DNA of 64,000 nt from Rugosibacter aromaticivorans (GCF_000934545.1 NZ_CP010554.1:2666001-2730000); one strand, 5' to 3'. Positions 45,160 to 55,165 are shown, numbered from the stretch's first letter. Notes: a model not told the origin generated them from the sequence alone. Numbers and translations are program-made.

Positions 45160-46138
45160 ATGCGGCCGCAAACACTTCGGAGTTAACACAGTCACGCGGA
45201 CGTTTACCAGTTAATGCCTCAATTAAATTATCCACGGCACGCATACCCATTGCCATCCGTGCCTGATAAGACGCCGAGCCAATGTGCGGTGTGAGAACTA
45301 CATTATCCAGTGCAAGAAAATCCGGGTTGAACTTCGGCTCCCCCTCAAACACATCGACTCCTGCGCCACAAATTCGGCGCTCGCGTAACGCCGTAATTAA
45401 AGCCGCGTCATCCACAATCCCTCCGCGCGCCACATTGACGAGATGCGCTGTCGGCTTCATCAAACTCAACTCAGCCGCCCCAATGTAATGCTGCACGACG
45501 GGCGAATAGGGTAAAAGCAGAACAACAAAATCTGCTTCGCGCAGGAGTGTTTCTTTATCCACCCACGTGGCGTTGTGTTGAGCCTCGATGTCAGCAGGCA
45601 GGCGAGCGCGATTGTGATAAATCGTTTTCATACCAAACCCGGCCGCTCGACGCGCCAAGGCTTGGCCAATCCGCCCCATGCCAAAAATACCTAAGGTGGC
45701 GTGGTGCACATCCGTACCTAGCCAGAGGTCATAACGCCACGCACCCCAATGACCTTCGCGCAACCAGCGTTCGGCCATCGGCAACCGCCTTGACACCGCC
45801 ATCAGCAATGCCCAGGTGAGATCGGCTGTTGTTTCCGTCAATACGTCCGGCGTGTTAGTCACCATGATGCCCGCCCGCGTGCACGCAGCAACATCAATGT
45901 TGTTATAGCCCACCCCCACATTGCACGCAGCACGTAATTGCGGCGCGGCAGCGATACTCTCGGCGGTTAGTGGGTCAGCCACCGACAGCAATACACCCGC
46001 CTTATCCGCCAGCCGTGCTTTTAATTCAACGGGGTCAAGCGCTTCGTTACTGGCATGGTCATCCACCTCAAAATGCTCCTGTAGCCGCACGACCAATTCA
46101 GGAAAAAATTTGCGTGTAACAAGCACCTTCGGCTTCAT
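45158..46138 (-). CDS. D-2-hydroxyacid dehydrogenase (GhrB-like glyoxylate/hydroxypyruvate reductase)
   Basis: 326 residues. The NAD(P)-binding motif is GIFGMGRIGQALARRAAGFG. The catalytic Arg, Glu and His are seen in HLVNVARGGIVDDAALITAL, CGAGVDVFEGEPKFNPD and NVVLTPHIGSAS. It reduces glyoxylate, hydroxypyruvate or 2-ketogluconate; the exact substrate is not decidable from sequence alone. It is a single gene with no functional link to its neighbours. Confidence 0.9.
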   Translation of the reverse strand: MKPKVLVTRKFFPELVVRLQEHFEVDDHASNEALDPVELKARLADKAGVLLSVADPLTAESIAAAPQLRAACNVGVGYNNIDVAACTRAGIMVTNTPDVLTETTADLTWALLMAVSRRLPMAERWLREGHWGAWRYDLWLGTDVHHATLGIFGMGRIGQALARRAAGFGMKTIYHNRARLPADIEAQHNATWVDKETLLREADFVVLLLPYSPVVQHYIGAAELSLMKPTAHLVNVARGGIVDDAALITALRERRICGAGVDVFEGEPKFNPDFLALDNVVLTPHIGSASYQARMAMGMRAVDNLIEALTGKRPRDCVNSEVFAAA

Positions 46139-46253
46139 TGCTCTCTCCTAATCGTCGTTTATCTAAGAATAACTTCGTATGCCATCTCACCTATACTTCT
46201 GCCGGGAATATTACCTTCCCTTCATATTGGTATTTTTAACTCAGGAGAAAACC

Positions 46254-46682
46254 ATGGTCATGATGCAAGAGTTTCGCGATTTCGCGATCAAGGGCAACGT
46301 CATGGATTTGGCTGTCGGCGTCATCATTGGTGGCGCATTTGGCAAGATTGTGGATTCACTCGTCAAAGACATCATCATGCCATTGATCGGCAAAGTCATT
46401 GGCAATGTCAATTTCACCGAGATGTTCATACAACTCTCGCCCCCAGCGAAAGCGGTCGAAGGCGCTGCAACGTATGAATCGCTGACCAAAGCGGGCGCCT
46501 CGTTGTTAGCTTATGGCAATTTTTTGACCATTTTGATCAACTTCCTGATTCTCGCTTTTGTCATTTTTCAAATGATCAAGATGGTTAATCGCTTAAAAGG
46601 CCCAGCACCTGCCGAAACGCCCGCAGTCACACCAGAAGACATCGTGCTGCTGCGTGAAATTCGCGACAATCTAAAAAAATAA
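46254..46682 (+). CDS. mscL: Large-conductance mechanosensitive channel MscL
   Basis: 142 residues from ATG 46254 with AGGAGA upstream; MMQEFRD two codons later is an alternative. Typical MscL sequence: [40 protein letters not shown], then periplasmic loop, second helix [20 protein letters not shown] and a C-terminal helix bundle ([15 protein letters not shown]). It opens under extreme membrane tension to release osmolytes. Confidence 0.97.
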   Translation: MVMMQEFRDFAIKGNVMDLAVGVIIGGAFGKIVDSLVKDIIMPLIGKVIGNVNFTEMFIQLSPPAKAVEGAATYESLTKAGASLLAYGNFLTILINFLILAFVIFQMIKMVNRLKGPAPAETPAVTPEDIVLLREIRDNLKK

Positions 46683-46715
46683 GTCGCCATACAAAAAGGT
46701 AAACCGCCAGGCTGA

Positions 46716-46752
46716 GATAACCCGCTACCGAAAGGTGGGAGGTTATTTTTTT
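46716..46752. terminator. Terminator hairpin between mscL and the peroxiredoxin gene
   Basis: ATAACC-N4-ACC / GGT-N4-GGTTAT stem with a GAAA loop and a small internal loop, followed by T7. It ends mscL and overlaps the end of the converging peroxiredoxin gene. Confidence 0.7.
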
Positions 46753-47369
46753 ATGCGCACCAGCCGCGTTAAATCGTCCACGATCTCTTTTGAGTGGCGT
46801 GATGTATCCACCTGAAGATAGGCTTTGACAATCTTGCCCTGCGGATCAACCAGGAACGTGTAACGCTTGGCGTACTTGACAACCAGCAAGTCAGACAGCG
46901 CACCATAACTGCGTGCGACAGCCGCATCCTGATCTGCCAATAGGGGAAATGGCAGATGGTATTTGTCAGCAAATTTTTTGTGGGATGCCGAATCATCCAC
47001 ACTCACGCCAACAATTTGCGCACCGAGTGCTGTCAATGCCTGCAAATCATCTCGAAATTGGCAGGCTTCCTGCGTGCAGCCCGGCGTATCATCCTTAGGA
47101 TAAAAGTAGAGCACTACCCATTGGCCGCGCAGATCCTTGAGCCGCCACATTTTGCCATGCTGATCGGGCAGCGTAAAGCTTGGTGCCATCGCGCCGACGG
47201 CCGGTACCTCGGCATGTGCAGGCAACGCATGCAGAAAACTCAGTCCACCGATAACGCCAAGGCAGACGACCATAAGGCATCGCACTGAAAAGAAACGTCG
47301 GTACATAAAGCGCACTGTATCGACCATATTTGATGGGTGCATGGACTGGTGCAAGTTTTTATTGATCAT
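46743..47369 (-). CDS. Exported Bcp/PrxQ-type peroxiredoxin
   Basis: 208 residues from ATG 47369, preceded by GAGGAA and starting 2 bp after the phrB stop. A hydrophobic signal or anchor (MVVCLGVIGGLSFLHALPAH, AEVPAVG cleavage) precedes the peroxiredoxin domain. That domain has APSFTLPDQHGKMWRLKDLR and the catalytic YFYPKDDTPGCTQEACQFRD with the peroxidatic and likely resolving Cys five residues apart. Most Bcp proteins are cytosolic; this one should act in the periplasm against peroxides. Its position behind a photolyase suggests a stress unit. Confidence 0.88.
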   Translation of the reverse strand: MINKNLHQSMHPSNMVDTVRFMYRRFFSVRCLMVVCLGVIGGLSFLHALPAHAEVPAVGAMAPSFTLPDQHGKMWRLKDLRGQWVVLYFYPKDDTPGCTQEACQFRDDLQALTALGAQIVGVSVDDSASHKKFADKYHLPFPLLADQDAAVARSYGALSDLLVVKYAKRYTFLVDPQGKIVKAYLQVDTSRHSKEIVDDLTRLVRIKK

Positions 47370-47371
47370 CG

Positions 47372-48790
47372 TTATTTCCTCACGGTAGAAAATCGCTGCA
47401 AAGTACGTTCTCGGGCGACGGCATGGTCGACCACGGGCAACGGATAATCGCGGCCTAGTAACACGCCGCATGCTGCTTGTTGTGACGCATTCATTTTCCA
47501 TGGAGCATGAATGAACTGATTCGGAAGCGATAGAATCTCTGGCACATAACGACGAATAAAATGGCCCTGCGGATCAAATTTTTCAGATTGCGTCACGGGG
47601 TTGAAAATACGGAACCACGGCTGCGCATCACAACCCGTGGAAGCTGCCCATTGCCAGCCGCCATTGTTTGCGGCGAGATCAAAATCAAGCAGCTTTTCAG
47701 CGAACCATCTTTCTCCCAGCCGCCAGTCTACCCCCAAGTCTTTGGTCAAAAAAGAAGCTGTCACCATGCGTAGCCGGTTGTGCATAAACCCTGTGTGCAT
47801 GAGTTGGCGCATCGCGGCATCCACTAGCGGATATCCGGTTTTTCCTTGTTGCCATGCCGCTAAGAGATCAGGCGCGTCATCCCACACCAGCGTCTCCATT
47901 GCAGGCTTGAACGCCTGCGTGACGACATGCGGATGATGCCAAAGAATCATGTGATAAAAGTCGCGCCAGATCAGTTCGGACAACCATGTTGCAGCCCCCC
48001 GGCCCGACTGGCTTTGCGCATAGCCGGTCAGTTGGCGGATGGACACCGTACCAAAGCGCAGATGCGCTGAAAGGGTTGACGTGCCATTCACTGCCGGAAA
48101 ATCTCGATCGCTTGCATAGTGATCCAGGCGCTCAGTGAACGCGAGAAATAAACGACGCGCACCGCGCATGCCGGTGGGCAAAGGCAAGCTGGCCAGGTCG
48201 GCCGGAAGAAAGCCCAGTTCCGATAAAGTCGGCGCTGGCAATACGGCGTCCGGAATAGCCAGGTGTGCAGCATAGCGTTCCACCGGATATGCCTGCAAAT
48301 AAAACGGGGACAGCCGCTTTAACCAGGCATTTTTATATGGCGTAAACACCGAAAATGGCGTGCGCTGCTGCGTGAGCACTTCATCGCAGTCAAAAATGAC
48401 TTGGTCCTTGAACAAGAAAAATTCAACTTCGGCGAGACGGCGGATATTGCCTTCAACGGCCGCATCGCGTTGCAGCGCTGCGGGTTCGTAGTCCCGATTA
48501 GCGTACACCGCCTGAACACCGAGCCTTGCCGCAAGCTTTGGAATTTCATCGCACGGGTCGCCCTGCAAAATGATGAGCGCTCCGCCCATGCGGCGCAGCG
48601 CTTCGGCAACCTCGACTACGGCACGCAAAATAAACTCTACCCGCCGGTCGGATCGTGGCAGCTTGGCAAGCATCGTAGAATCAAAAACAAACACGCAATA
48701 CACCTGGTCATGGGCTTTTAGCGCATGAAAAAGCGCGGCATGATCATAAGTGCGTAAATCGCGGCGAAACCAGACAAGTGCGGATGTCAT
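47372..48790 (-). CDS. phrB: Deoxyribodipyrimidine photo-lyase
   Basis: 472 residues, class I CPD photolyase. The N-terminal domain binds the antenna ([20 protein letters not shown]) and the C-terminal domain binds FAD ([100 protein letters not shown]). It repairs UV pyrimidine dimers with light. A dispersed repeat copy ([11 protein letters not shown]) is in the interdomain linker. It is divergent to yqgE. Confidence 0.96.
   Translation of the reverse strand: MTSALVWFRRDLRTYDHAALFHALKAHDQVYCVFVFDSTMLAKLPRSDRRVEFILRAVVEVAEALRRMGGALIILQGDPCDEIPKLAARLGVQAVYANRDYEPAALQRDAAVEGNIRRLAEVEFFLFKDQVIFDCDEVLTQQRTPFSVFTPYKNAWLKRLSPFYLQAYPVERYAAHLAIPDAVLPAPTLSELGFLPADLASLPLPTGMRGARRLFLAFTERLDHYASDRDFPAVNGTSTLSAHLRFGTVSIRQLTGYAQSQSGRGAATWLSELIWRDFYHMILWHHPHVVTQAFKPAMETLVWDDAPDLLAAWQQGKTGYPLVDAAMRQLMHTGFMHNRLRMVTASFLTKDLGVDWRLGERWFAEKLLDFDLAANNGGWQWAASTGCDAQPWFRIFNPVTQSEKFDPQGHFIRRYVPEILSLPNQFIHAPWKMNASQQAACGVLLGRDYPLPVVDHAVARERTLQRFSTVRK
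48222..48248 (+). repeat. Dispersed intragenic repeat copy in phrB
   Basis: AAAGTCGGCGCTGGCAATAC followed by GGC, two mismatches to the core. PhrB on the other strand reads it as VLPAPTLS. Confidence 0.8.
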
Positions 48791-48848
48791 GCAAAATGAA
48801 CCTGAGCTAACTTGCGTTAACCTGAACGTGGATTTACTGGGAAGCAGT

Positions 48849-49448
48849 ATGACAGATTACAATACTGCCATTGCCATGGAAACCACATGCCTCGTTAATC
48901 ACTTTCTCATCGCCATGCCCGCCATGGACGACCCGCATTTTTCGCGCACGCTAACTTACATTTGCGAGCACAACGTGGAAGGTGCCGTGGGCATTGTCGT
49001 TAACCGGCCGCTTGATATGCGCCTGGGCGAACTTTTTGATCGCGTCGCCATTCCCCTCGAAGAAGGCTTGCCCGCACAGTGCTTTGCTGATTTGCCCGTG
49101 TACGCCGGCGGCCCGGTGCAGACTGACCGCGGGTTTGTTCTTCACCGCACCACAAGGCAATGGCAAAGCTCGCTCAAGGTGACGGATGACATGGCGCTCA
49201 CCAGCTCACGCGATATCTTGCAAGCCATGGGCAGCACCGGCCAGCCGAGCGACGTGCTGGTCACCCTGGGCTATGCCGGATGGATAGCGGGCCAGCTGGA
49301 ATGGGAGCTCGCGCAAAACACTTGGCTGACTGTAGAAGCATCCCCGCATATTTTGTTTGATGTGCCAAGTGAAGAGCGCCTTGCGTCAGCGATGCAATTG
49401 CTGGGCGTTGACTTTGTCAACCTGTCCGAGGTCGCCGGCCATGCATGA
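48849..49448 (+). CDS. yqgE: YqgE/AlgH family protein
   Basis: 199 residues from ATG 48849; [10 protein letters not shown] at 48876 is an alternative start. Family signatures are [57 protein letters not shown] and [20 protein letters not shown]. Function is uncertain (DUF179). It is nearly always directly upstream of ruvX (yqgF), here overlapping it by 8 bp, which suggests a linked housekeeping role. Confidence 0.94.
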   Translation: MTDYNTAIAMETTCLVNHFLIAMPAMDDPHFSRTLTYICEHNVEGAVGIVVNRPLDMRLGELFDRVAIPLEEGLPAQCFADLPVYAGGPVQTDRGFVLHRTTRQWQSSLKVTDDMALTSSRDILQAMGSTGQPSDVLVTLGYAGWIAGQLEWELAQNTWLTVEASPHILFDVPSEERLASAMQLLGVDFVNLSEVAGHA

Positions 49449-49914
49449 CGAAACACTGCTGGCCTTTGATTTTGGTCTTCAACGGATTGGCGTGGCTCTC
49501 GGCGAAATCCGTCTGGGCCAGGCACGCGCGCTCACCTGCATTGCCCATGAAGCCAATGCCGCACGCTTTAATGCGATCAGCCAGCTGATCACCGAGTGGC
49601 AACCCGTGCGCCTCTTGGTTGGCCGACCACTCAATGAAGATGGCAGCGCACACGACATGACGGCGCGTTGCACCCGCTTTGCCAATCAACTGCGCGGTCG
49701 TTTTGCTCTGCCTGTGGAAGAAGTCGATGAACGCTTCAGCTCGATCGAAGCCGATGCCACGCTCAGACAAACACCCGACGCGCCGTCTTACCAGCACCGG
49801 CTTTCTTTGAATCCGTATCTGGACTGGCAAGAACGCAAAGCCCAAATCGATGCTGAAGCCGCGCGCGTCATTTTACAAAGCTGGCTGGAAACCCATGTCC
49901 ATCAAGCGGCCTGA
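49441..49914 (+). CDS. ruvX: Putative pre-16S rRNA nuclease YqgF (RuvX)
   Basis: 157 residues from ATG 49441. RNase H-like fold with the catalytic Asp in [17 protein letters not shown] and [25 protein letters not shown] and the acidic [15 protein letters not shown] tail. It trims the 5' end of 16S rRNA in E. coli. It overlaps yqgE by 8 bp and pyrR by 20 bp, so yqgE-ruvX-pyrR-pyrB-pyrX form one tight operon. Confidence 0.94.
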   Translation: MHDETLLAFDFGLQRIGVALGEIRLGQARALTCIAHEANAARFNAISQLITEWQPVRLLVGRPLNEDGSAHDMTARCTRFANQLRGRFALPVEEVDERFSSIEADATLRQTPDAPSYQHRLSLNPYLDWQERKAQIDAEAARVILQSWLETHVHQAA

Positions 49915-50398
49915 CGCAGAGGCACTCTGTCACATCCTTGCCGACCAACTGCGGCCACATGTTGACCTGGCGCGCACCGCACTGGTCGGCATTCACACGG
50001 GTGGCGCATGGGTGGCTGAGCGTCTGCACACCCTGCTCGGACTGCACACCGCGCCTGGCGCCATTGGTGTCTCCTTCTACCGTGACGACTACAGCCAGCG
50101 CGGTCTGCATGCCAACACCAAAACATCGCACATCCCGTTCGAAATCGAGGGCGCGCATATCATCATCGTCGATGACGTGCTCTACACCGGCCGCACCATA
50201 CGCGCGGCGATGAATGAACTGTTCGACTATGGCCGCCCAGACAAAATTGAACTGGCCGTGCTGGCTGATCGTGGCGGACGCGAATTGCCCATCGCGGCAG
50301 ACTTCTGCGCCCACACCCTGAACCTGCCCGCTGCACAGATGCTGGAGCTAGAGCGTGCTGCTGACGGCACGCTGGCTTTCCGGTTGACAGAGAAATAA
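49895..50398 (+). CDS. pyrR: Bifunctional pyr operon regulator/uracil phosphoribosyltransferase PyrR
   Basis: 167 residues from ATG 49895 ([20 protein letters not shown]). The PRPP-binding loop is [20 protein letters not shown], preceded by [16 protein letters not shown] and [13 protein letters not shown]. In Gram-positives PyrR is an RNA-binding attenuator; in betaproteobacteria the regulatory role is less clear and the enzyme salvages uracil. It directly precedes pyrB with 2 bp between. Confidence 0.94.
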   Translation: MSIKRPDAEALCHILADQLRPHVDLARTALVGIHTGGAWVAERLHTLLGLHTAPGAIGVSFYRDDYSQRGLHANTKTSHIPFEIEGAHIIIVDDVLYTGRTIRAAMNELFDYGRPDKIELAVLADRGGRELPIAADFCAHTLNLPAAQMLELERAADGTLAFRLTEK

Positions 50399-50400
50399 CC

Positions 50401-51372
50401 TTGTCGAACGCAACTCACAATCCCCAGCTCAACAGCCACGGTGAGCTCAATCATCTGCTCAGCATCGAAGGTCTGTCGCGCGAGATGCTGACACGCATCC
50501 TCGATACTGCCGTGCCCTTCACTGAAGTCGCGGAACGCGAAGTAAAAAAAGTGCCTTTGCTGCGCGGCAAAAGTGTGTTCAATTTGTTTTTCGAAAACTC
50601 GACGCGCACACGCACGACATTTGAAATTGCAGCCAAACGGCTTTCTGCCGATGTCATCAATCTCAACATCAATACGTCTTCTGCCAGCAAGGGTGAAACG
50701 CTGCTCGATACCGCCGACAATCTAGCCGCCATGCAAGCGGACATGTTTGTTGTTCGGCATGCGGCCAGTGGCGCGCCCTATCTCATGGCCCAACATCTGG
50801 CAACTACCGGGCAGGATCACATTCATATCATCAATGCCGGCGATGGCCGCCATGCGCACCCGACGCAAGGCCTGCTCGACATGTACACCATTCGCCACTA
50901 CAAGCAGGATTTCACACAACTAACGGTGGCCATCGTCGGCGACGTGCTGCATTCTCGCGTGGCCCGCAGCCAGATTCACGCACTGACCACGCTGGGTGTT
51001 CCGGAAGTCCGCGTGATTGCGCCCAAAACGCTGCTGCCGAGCGGCATCGAGCGGCTTGGTGTGCGCGTATTTAACGACATGAAAGAAGGCCTGCGCGGTG
51101 TTGATGTGGTCATGATGCTGCGCTTGCAAAATGAACGCATGCAGGGCGCGCTATTGCCCAGCGCACAGGAGTATTTCAAGTCCTATGGCCTGACGGTGGA
51201 CAAGCTGGCGCTGGCCCGCCCGGACGCCATTGTCATGCATCCGGGGCCGATGAACCGCGGCGTGGAAATTGAATCCGCCGTCGCCGATGGCGCGCAGGCG
51301 GTAATCCTGCCGCAGGTCACTTTCGGCATCGCCGTGCGCATGGCGGTGATGGCCATGCTGGCAGGAGCCTGA
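50401..51372 (+). CDS. pyrB: Aspartate carbamoyltransferase catalytic subunit PyrB
   Basis: 323 residues from a TTG start. The carbamoyl phosphate-binding motif is [20 protein letters not shown], with [47 protein letters not shown] and the aspartate-binding [13 protein letters not shown]. It catalyses the committed step of pyrimidine synthesis. No pyrI regulatory gene is present; instead it is followed after 1 bp by a dihydroorotase-like gene, as in dodecameric Pseudomonas-type ATCases. Confidence 0.96.
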   Translation: MSNATHNPQLNSHGELNHLLSIEGLSREMLTRILDTAVPFTEVAEREVKKVPLLRGKSVFNLFFENSTRTRTTFEIAAKRLSADVINLNINTSSASKGETLLDTADNLAAMQADMFVVRHAASGAPYLMAQHLATTGQDHIHIINAGDGRHAHPTQGLLDMYTIRHYKQDFTQLTVAIVGDVLHSRVARSQIHALTTLGVPEVRVIAPKTLLPSGIERLGVRVFNDMKEGLRGVDVVMMLRLQNERMQGALLPSAQEYFKSYGLTVDKLALARPDAIVMHPGPMNRGVEIESAVADGAQAVILPQVTFGIAVRMAVMAMLAGA

Positions 51373-51373
51373 A

Positions 51374-52672
51374 ATGAATGTGCATATTCGAGGCGGCCGT
51401 CTGATCGACCCGGCCAACGGCGTCGACAAACACACCGACCTGTTTATTGCGGAGGGAAGAATAGTCGGCGCTGGTGATACGGCACCAGCCGGTTTTAAGG
51501 CCAGCACCATACTGGATGCTACCGGCTGCATCGTCTGCCCCGGCCTCATTGATCTTTCCGCGCGGCTGCGCGAACCGGGCTTTGAATACAAAGCCACGCT
51601 GGAATCCGAAATGGCTGCTGCCGCCGCCGGCGGTGTGACACGGTTGGCCTGCCCGCCCGACACTGACCCGGTGCTGGATGAACCCGGCCTGGTCGAAATG
51701 CTCACGCATCGGGCGCGCTTGCCTGAATTCCCCCATGTGCATCCGATCGGTGCACTGACCGTGCAACTGGGCGGGAAAAAACTGACCGAAATGGCAGAAC
51801 TCAGTGAGGCAGGCTGCGTCGCTTTCGGCCAGGCGAATCAAGCCATTGTCGATACGCAAGTGTTGTTGCACGCAATGAATTATGCAGCCACCTTTGACTT
51901 CCCTGTCTGGCTACAAGCACAAGACCCGTTTCTTGCCCAGCTAGGCGTGGCGCACGATGGTGAAGTGGCTGCGCGACTAGGGCTGACCGGCATTCCTGTG
52001 GCAGCAGAAACCATTGCGCTGGCCACGCTGCTGCAATTAGCACGTGAAACCGGCGTACGTCTGCACGTCACGCGAATTTCCTCTGCGGCGAGTGTCGACA
52101 TGATTGTTGCCGCCCGCGCGGCAGGCATTGCTGTCACGTGCGATACCGCCGTGCATTACCTGCATTTATGCGACCACGATATTGGATTTTTTAACGCGCA
52201 TGCGCGCCTGGACCCGCCTTTGCGCACTCAGCGCGATCGTGATGCGTTACGCGCGGGCTTGGCCTCGGGTGCGATCACCGCCGTATGTTCCGACCACACG
52301 CCGGTTGATGATGATGGCAAACAAAAACCGTTTGGCGAAGCCGAAATCGGCGCCACAGGCCTGGAGCTATTGCTGCCACTCACCTTGAAATGGGCACAGG
52401 AAATGCGGGTGCCACTCCTTACTGCACTGGCGCGCATCACGTCCGATCCGGCGCACATCATGGGCGTTAATGCAGGTCGGCTGGATGCGGGGCTACCGGC
52501 TGACATTTGCGTGTTTGACCCGGCCGCCGATTTTCATGTCAGCCGCAAAAACCTCAAAAGCCAGGGCAAGAACACGCCCTTTCTCGGCTTGGACCTTCCC
52601 GGCCGCGTGCGCTACACACTCATCAATGGCTATTTAGCCTACGACGGCACAACGCAACCTGAATCGTACTGA
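51374..52672 (+). CDS. pyrX: Dihydroorotase-like protein lacking the metal-binding HxH (PyrX/PyrC')
   Basis: 432 residues, class I dihydroorotase fold. Where active enzymes have DVHVHLREPG this protein has DLSARLREPG, so both zinc-binding histidines are gone. The scaffold is otherwise intact (EMAAAAAGGVTRLACPPDTD, DTAVHYLHLCDHDIGFF, DPPLRTQRDRDALRAGLASG, VCSDHTPVDDDG). Such inactive homologues form a complex with PyrB in Pseudomonas and keep ATCase assembled; an active PyrC must be elsewhere. A perfect dispersed repeat copy encodes IVGAGDTAP in the N-terminal small domain. Confidence 0.9.
   Translation: MNVHIRGGRLIDPANGVDKHTDLFIAEGRIVGAGDTAPAGFKASTILDATGCIVCPGLIDLSARLREPGFEYKATLESEMAAAAAGGVTRLACPPDTDPVLDEPGLVEMLTHRARLPEFPHVHPIGALTVQLGGKKLTEMAELSEAGCVAFGQANQAIVDTQVLLHAMNYAATFDFPVWLQAQDPFLAQLGVAHDGEVAARLGLTGIPVAAETIALATLLQLARETGVRLHVTRISSAASVDMIVAARAAGIAVTCDTAVHYLHLCDHDIGFFNAHARLDPPLRTQRDRDALRAGLASGAITAVCSDHTPVDDDGKQKPFGEAEIGATGLELLLPLTLKWAQEMRVPLLTALARITSDPAHIMGVNAGRLDAGLPADICVFDPAADFHVSRKNLKSQGKNTPFLGLDLPGRVRYTLINGYLAYDGTTQPESY
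51463..51484 (+). repeat. Dispersed intragenic repeat copy in pyrX
   Basis: Perfect core AGTCGGCGCTGGTGATACGG followed by C. Read on the sense strand as IVGAGDTA. Confidence 0.86.
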
Positions 52673-52731
52673 ATGCTTCTTGCAGGATTAACTTACCGCG
52701 TTCATTCACCGCGCTAGTTCACTGATTGAAT

Positions 52732-53028
52732 TTACCAGGCTGGTTCGCCCAACTGCGCCCTGACACACGCCGCATCAATACCCGCCACGCGCACCCGCTT
52801 GGCACGCGAGGATTCGCCCGCTAGCAACGTCACCGCACGTTTGGGCAATGCCAGGCGCTGCGCAAGAAAGGCAATCAGCTGCGCATTGGCTTGACCGTCC
52901 ACCGGTGGTGCGTGCAATCGAATCTTGAGTGCTTCGCCATGCAACCCCACCACCTCGGTTTTTTTCGCACCCGGCTGGATGTATAGCGTCAGCGTGACGC
53001 CATCATCATTTACCCGCAACCAGCTCAT
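52732..53028 (-). CDS. yggU: YggU/DUF167 family protein
   Basis: 98 residues from ATG 53028, whose ATGA overlaps the yggT stop. It has the family pattern LTLYIQPGAKKTEVVGLHGE, LKIRLHAPPVDGQANAQLIA and LLAGESSRAKRVRVAG. The function is unknown. It travels with yggT, proC and yggS in many proteobacteria. Confidence 0.93.
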   Translation of the reverse strand: MSWLRVNDDGVTLTLYIQPGAKKTEVVGLHGEALKIRLHAPPVDGQANAQLIAFLAQRLALPKRAVTLLAGESSRAKRVRVAGIDAACVRAQLGEPAW

Positions 53029-53591
53029 CCTGATAACACAACCCAGCGCAGACGATCTAAAACCATCAAGCCGATTTGCAGCAGCAAAATAAACACGAGC
53101 GGCGAGAGGTCTACCCCGCCAATGTCGGGTATCCATCGGCGAAAGGGGCGCAGCAAGGGCCGGCTGATCGCATTAAAAACGTCCGCCAAGGGCGCATGCG
53201 GATTGACCCAGGAAAAAAGTGCCGACACCAGCACTGCACCTAGCAGCAAATAACAAGCAATCTTAAGCATTGCCAACACCGCCAATAAAGCCACCATAAA
53301 AGTCGGCGCTGGTGATACGGCGATTAATGTGCCAGATAACCCTAGCGCCAGGCCTAACGCGAGTGCCTGCACCAGCCAGGCGAGCAAAAGGCTCGCCATA
53401 TCCCACCCAAACAATCCAGGGATTACCCGCCGCGCAGGGCGCACGATCCAATCGGTCACCGCGATGACAAATTGCCCTAGCGGATTACGCCAGGATGCTT
53501 TGACCATTTGCAAAATGAACCGGGTCAGCAGCGCCAGCGTGAGAAAACCACACACGGCGTCCAGCAGAAAAATAAATAGTTGTATCAACAT
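53025..53591 (-). CDS. yggT: YggT family inner-membrane protein
   Basis: 188 residues with two YGGT repeats: FLLDAVCGFLTLALLTRFIL with NPLGQFVIAVTDWIVRPARR, and a second set LLLGAVLVSALFSWVNPHAP with AISRPLLRPFRRWIPDIGGV. It is a four-helix membrane protein of unclear role in osmotic balance or division. A perfect dispersed repeat copy (AVSPAPTFM) lies in the loop between helices 2 and 3, probably a short periplasmic or cytoplasmic loop. Confidence 0.93.
   Translation of the reverse strand: MLIQLFIFLLDAVCGFLTLALLTRFILQMVKASWRNPLGQFVIAVTDWIVRPARRVIPGLFGWDMASLLLAWLVQALALGLALGLSGTLIAVSPAPTFMVALLAVLAMLKIACYLLLGAVLVSALFSWVNPHAPLADVFNAISRPLLRPFRRWIPDIGGVDLSPLVFILLLQIGLMVLDRLRWVVLSG
53297..53322 (+). 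repeat. Dispersed intragenic repeat copy in yggT
   Basis: Perfect AAAAGTCGGCGCTGGTGATA followed by CGGCG, the best match in the window. YggT on the other strand reads AVSPAPTF. Confidence 0.88.
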
Positions 53592-53621
53592 TGAATGCGT
53601 TGCCTTGGTTTAACTCTTGGT

Positions 53622-54452
53622 TTAACTGTTTGACTTGCCCGCTCCCTGTCTACCCAGCGTCTCGCCCAACTCACGCCCCCGCGCGTTGGCCGCCATCACG
53701 CCTTGCGCAATGGCGGCGGCCACACCCTGCGCGGCAAACGCCTGCAAAGCGGCTTCGGTTGTACCGCCTTTGGATGTCACCCGTTCGCGTAACGTAGCAA
53801 TACGTTCACTACTTTTTGCCGCCAGTTGCGCTGCGCCAAGAAAAGTTTGCACCGTTAATTGGCGCGCGGATTCGGCATCCAGGCCTAACGTGCGCGCGAC
53901 GGACTCAATCGCTTCAATAAAATAAAATACATACGCCGGGCCACTGCCCGAAATGGCGGTGACGACATCCATCTGTGCTTCATCATCCACCCATACACTA
54001 ACCCCTACCGCCTGGAGAATTTTCTCGGCCTGGCGGCGTTCCTCGGCATCGACACTGGGGTCGGCAAATAAACCGGTAATGCCTGCGCCAATCAATGCGG
54101 GGGTATTAGGCATGGCGCGAACTATTTTGCCATAGCCAAGCCAGGCTGCCATATCTGCCACCCGCAAACCGGCCGCGATGCTGAGCACCACTTGATGCGT
54201 CAGCTTGCCGGCAAGCGGCGCCACAGCCGCTTTCATCTGTTGCGGCTTAACTGCCAGAACCAGCACATCACAGTTCAGCGCGGCCGCATCAACTGCTGCC
54301 ACAGAACGCACACCAAAGCTTTCGGTGATTAGTTCGCGGGCGTCAATAAAAGGCTCCACCACCTGAATGCCTGCTGCAGAAAAGCCTTGTTTTTTCATCC
54401 CGCCAATTAATGCGGTAGCCATATTGCCACCGCCAATAAATGTAATTTTCAT
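53622..54452 (-). CDS. proC: Pyrroline-5-carboxylate reductase ProC
   Basis: 276 residues. The Rossmann motif is ITFIGGGNMATALIGGMKKQ; conserved catalytic segments are VLAVKPQQMKAAVAPL, RAMPNTPALIGAGITGLFAD, DVVTAISGSGPAYVFYFIEA and SSERIATLRERVTSKGGTTE. It makes proline from pyrroline-5-carboxylate with NADPH. It lies between yggS and yggT, the usual place. Confidence 0.96.
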   Translation of the reverse strand: MKITFIGGGNMATALIGGMKKQGFSAAGIQVVEPFIDARELITESFGVRSVAAVDAAALNCDVLVLAVKPQQMKAAVAPLAGKLTHQVVLSIAAGLRVADMAAWLGYGKIVRAMPNTPALIGAGITGLFADPSVDAEERRQAEKILQAVGVSVWVDDEAQMDVVTAISGSGPAYVFYFIEAIESVARTLGLDAESARQLTVQTFLGAAQLAAKSSERIATLRERVTSKGGTTEAALQAFAAQGVAAAIAQGVMAANARGRELGETLGRQGAGKSNS

Positions 54453-54466
54453 TAATTGTCCTGTCT

Positions 54467-55165
54467 TTAATTGGGCACGTTACTCTGTCGTTCACCAAAT
54501 ATGGCGCTGCCCACCCGGACCACCGTCGCCCCCGCCTTGATCGCAACTTCCAGATCATGCGACATGCCCATAGAGAGCGTATCCAAAGCCAAACCCTCTG
54601 AGTTGAGCTGCGCAAACAACGTGCCCAACCGGGCAAAGCTTTGGTACTGCACCGCGCTATCCTGCATCCGGGCAGGAATCGCCATCAATCCGCGCAACCG
54701 CAGATTAGGCAAGGCTGCAATCGCATGGGCTAAAGCCGAAGCATCCGCTGGTGAACAACCGCTTTTCGATGCTTCGCCCGACACATTAACCTGAACACAA
54801 ACCTGCAGCGGGGGCAAATGGGCAGGGCGATGGGCCGCTAAACGTTGAGCAATCTTTAACCGCTCCAGTGAATGCACCCAGGCGAAATTTTCAGCGACCG
54901 CGCGCGTTTTATTGCTTTGCAATGGGCCAATAAAATGCCATTCCAGATCCAGCGTGGCAAGTGCAGCAATCTTTTCTGCGCCTTCTTGCACATAGCTCTC
55001 ACCAAAAGCCCGTTGCCCGCATGCAGCAGCTTCACGCACGCTGGCAACGGGCCAGGTTTTAGATACGGCAAGCAGCTGCACAGCGTCGACTGGGCGCCCT
55101 GCAGCAGCGCAGGCTGCGGCAATGCGGTCGCGAACAGCTTGCATGTTGATTGAGATTGTTGTCAT
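54467..55165 (-). CDS. yggS: YggS/PROSC family PLP homeostasis protein
   Basis: 232 residues from ATG 55165 (MTTISINMQAVRDRIAAACA); an ATG at 55195 is less likely. The PLP-lysine is in VQLLAVSKTWP, with FGESYVQEGAEKIAALATLD, WHFIGPLQSNKTRAVAENFA and LSMGMSHDLEVAIKAGATVV as further signatures. It binds and buffers pyridoxal phosphate and has no known catalytic reaction. It is divergent to pilT, from which it is separated by 45 bp holding both promoters. Confidence 0.95.
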   Translation of the reverse strand: MTTISINMQAVRDRIAAACAAAGRPVDAVQLLAVSKTWPVASVREAAACGQRAFGESYVQEGAEKIAALATLDLEWHFIGPLQSNKTRAVAENFAWVHSLERLKIAQRLAAHRPAHLPPLQVCVQVNVSGEASKSGCSPADASALAHAIAALPNLRLRGLMAIPARMQDSAVQYQSFARLGTLFAQLNSEGLALDTLSMGMSHDLEVAIKAGATVVRVGSAIFGERQSNVPN

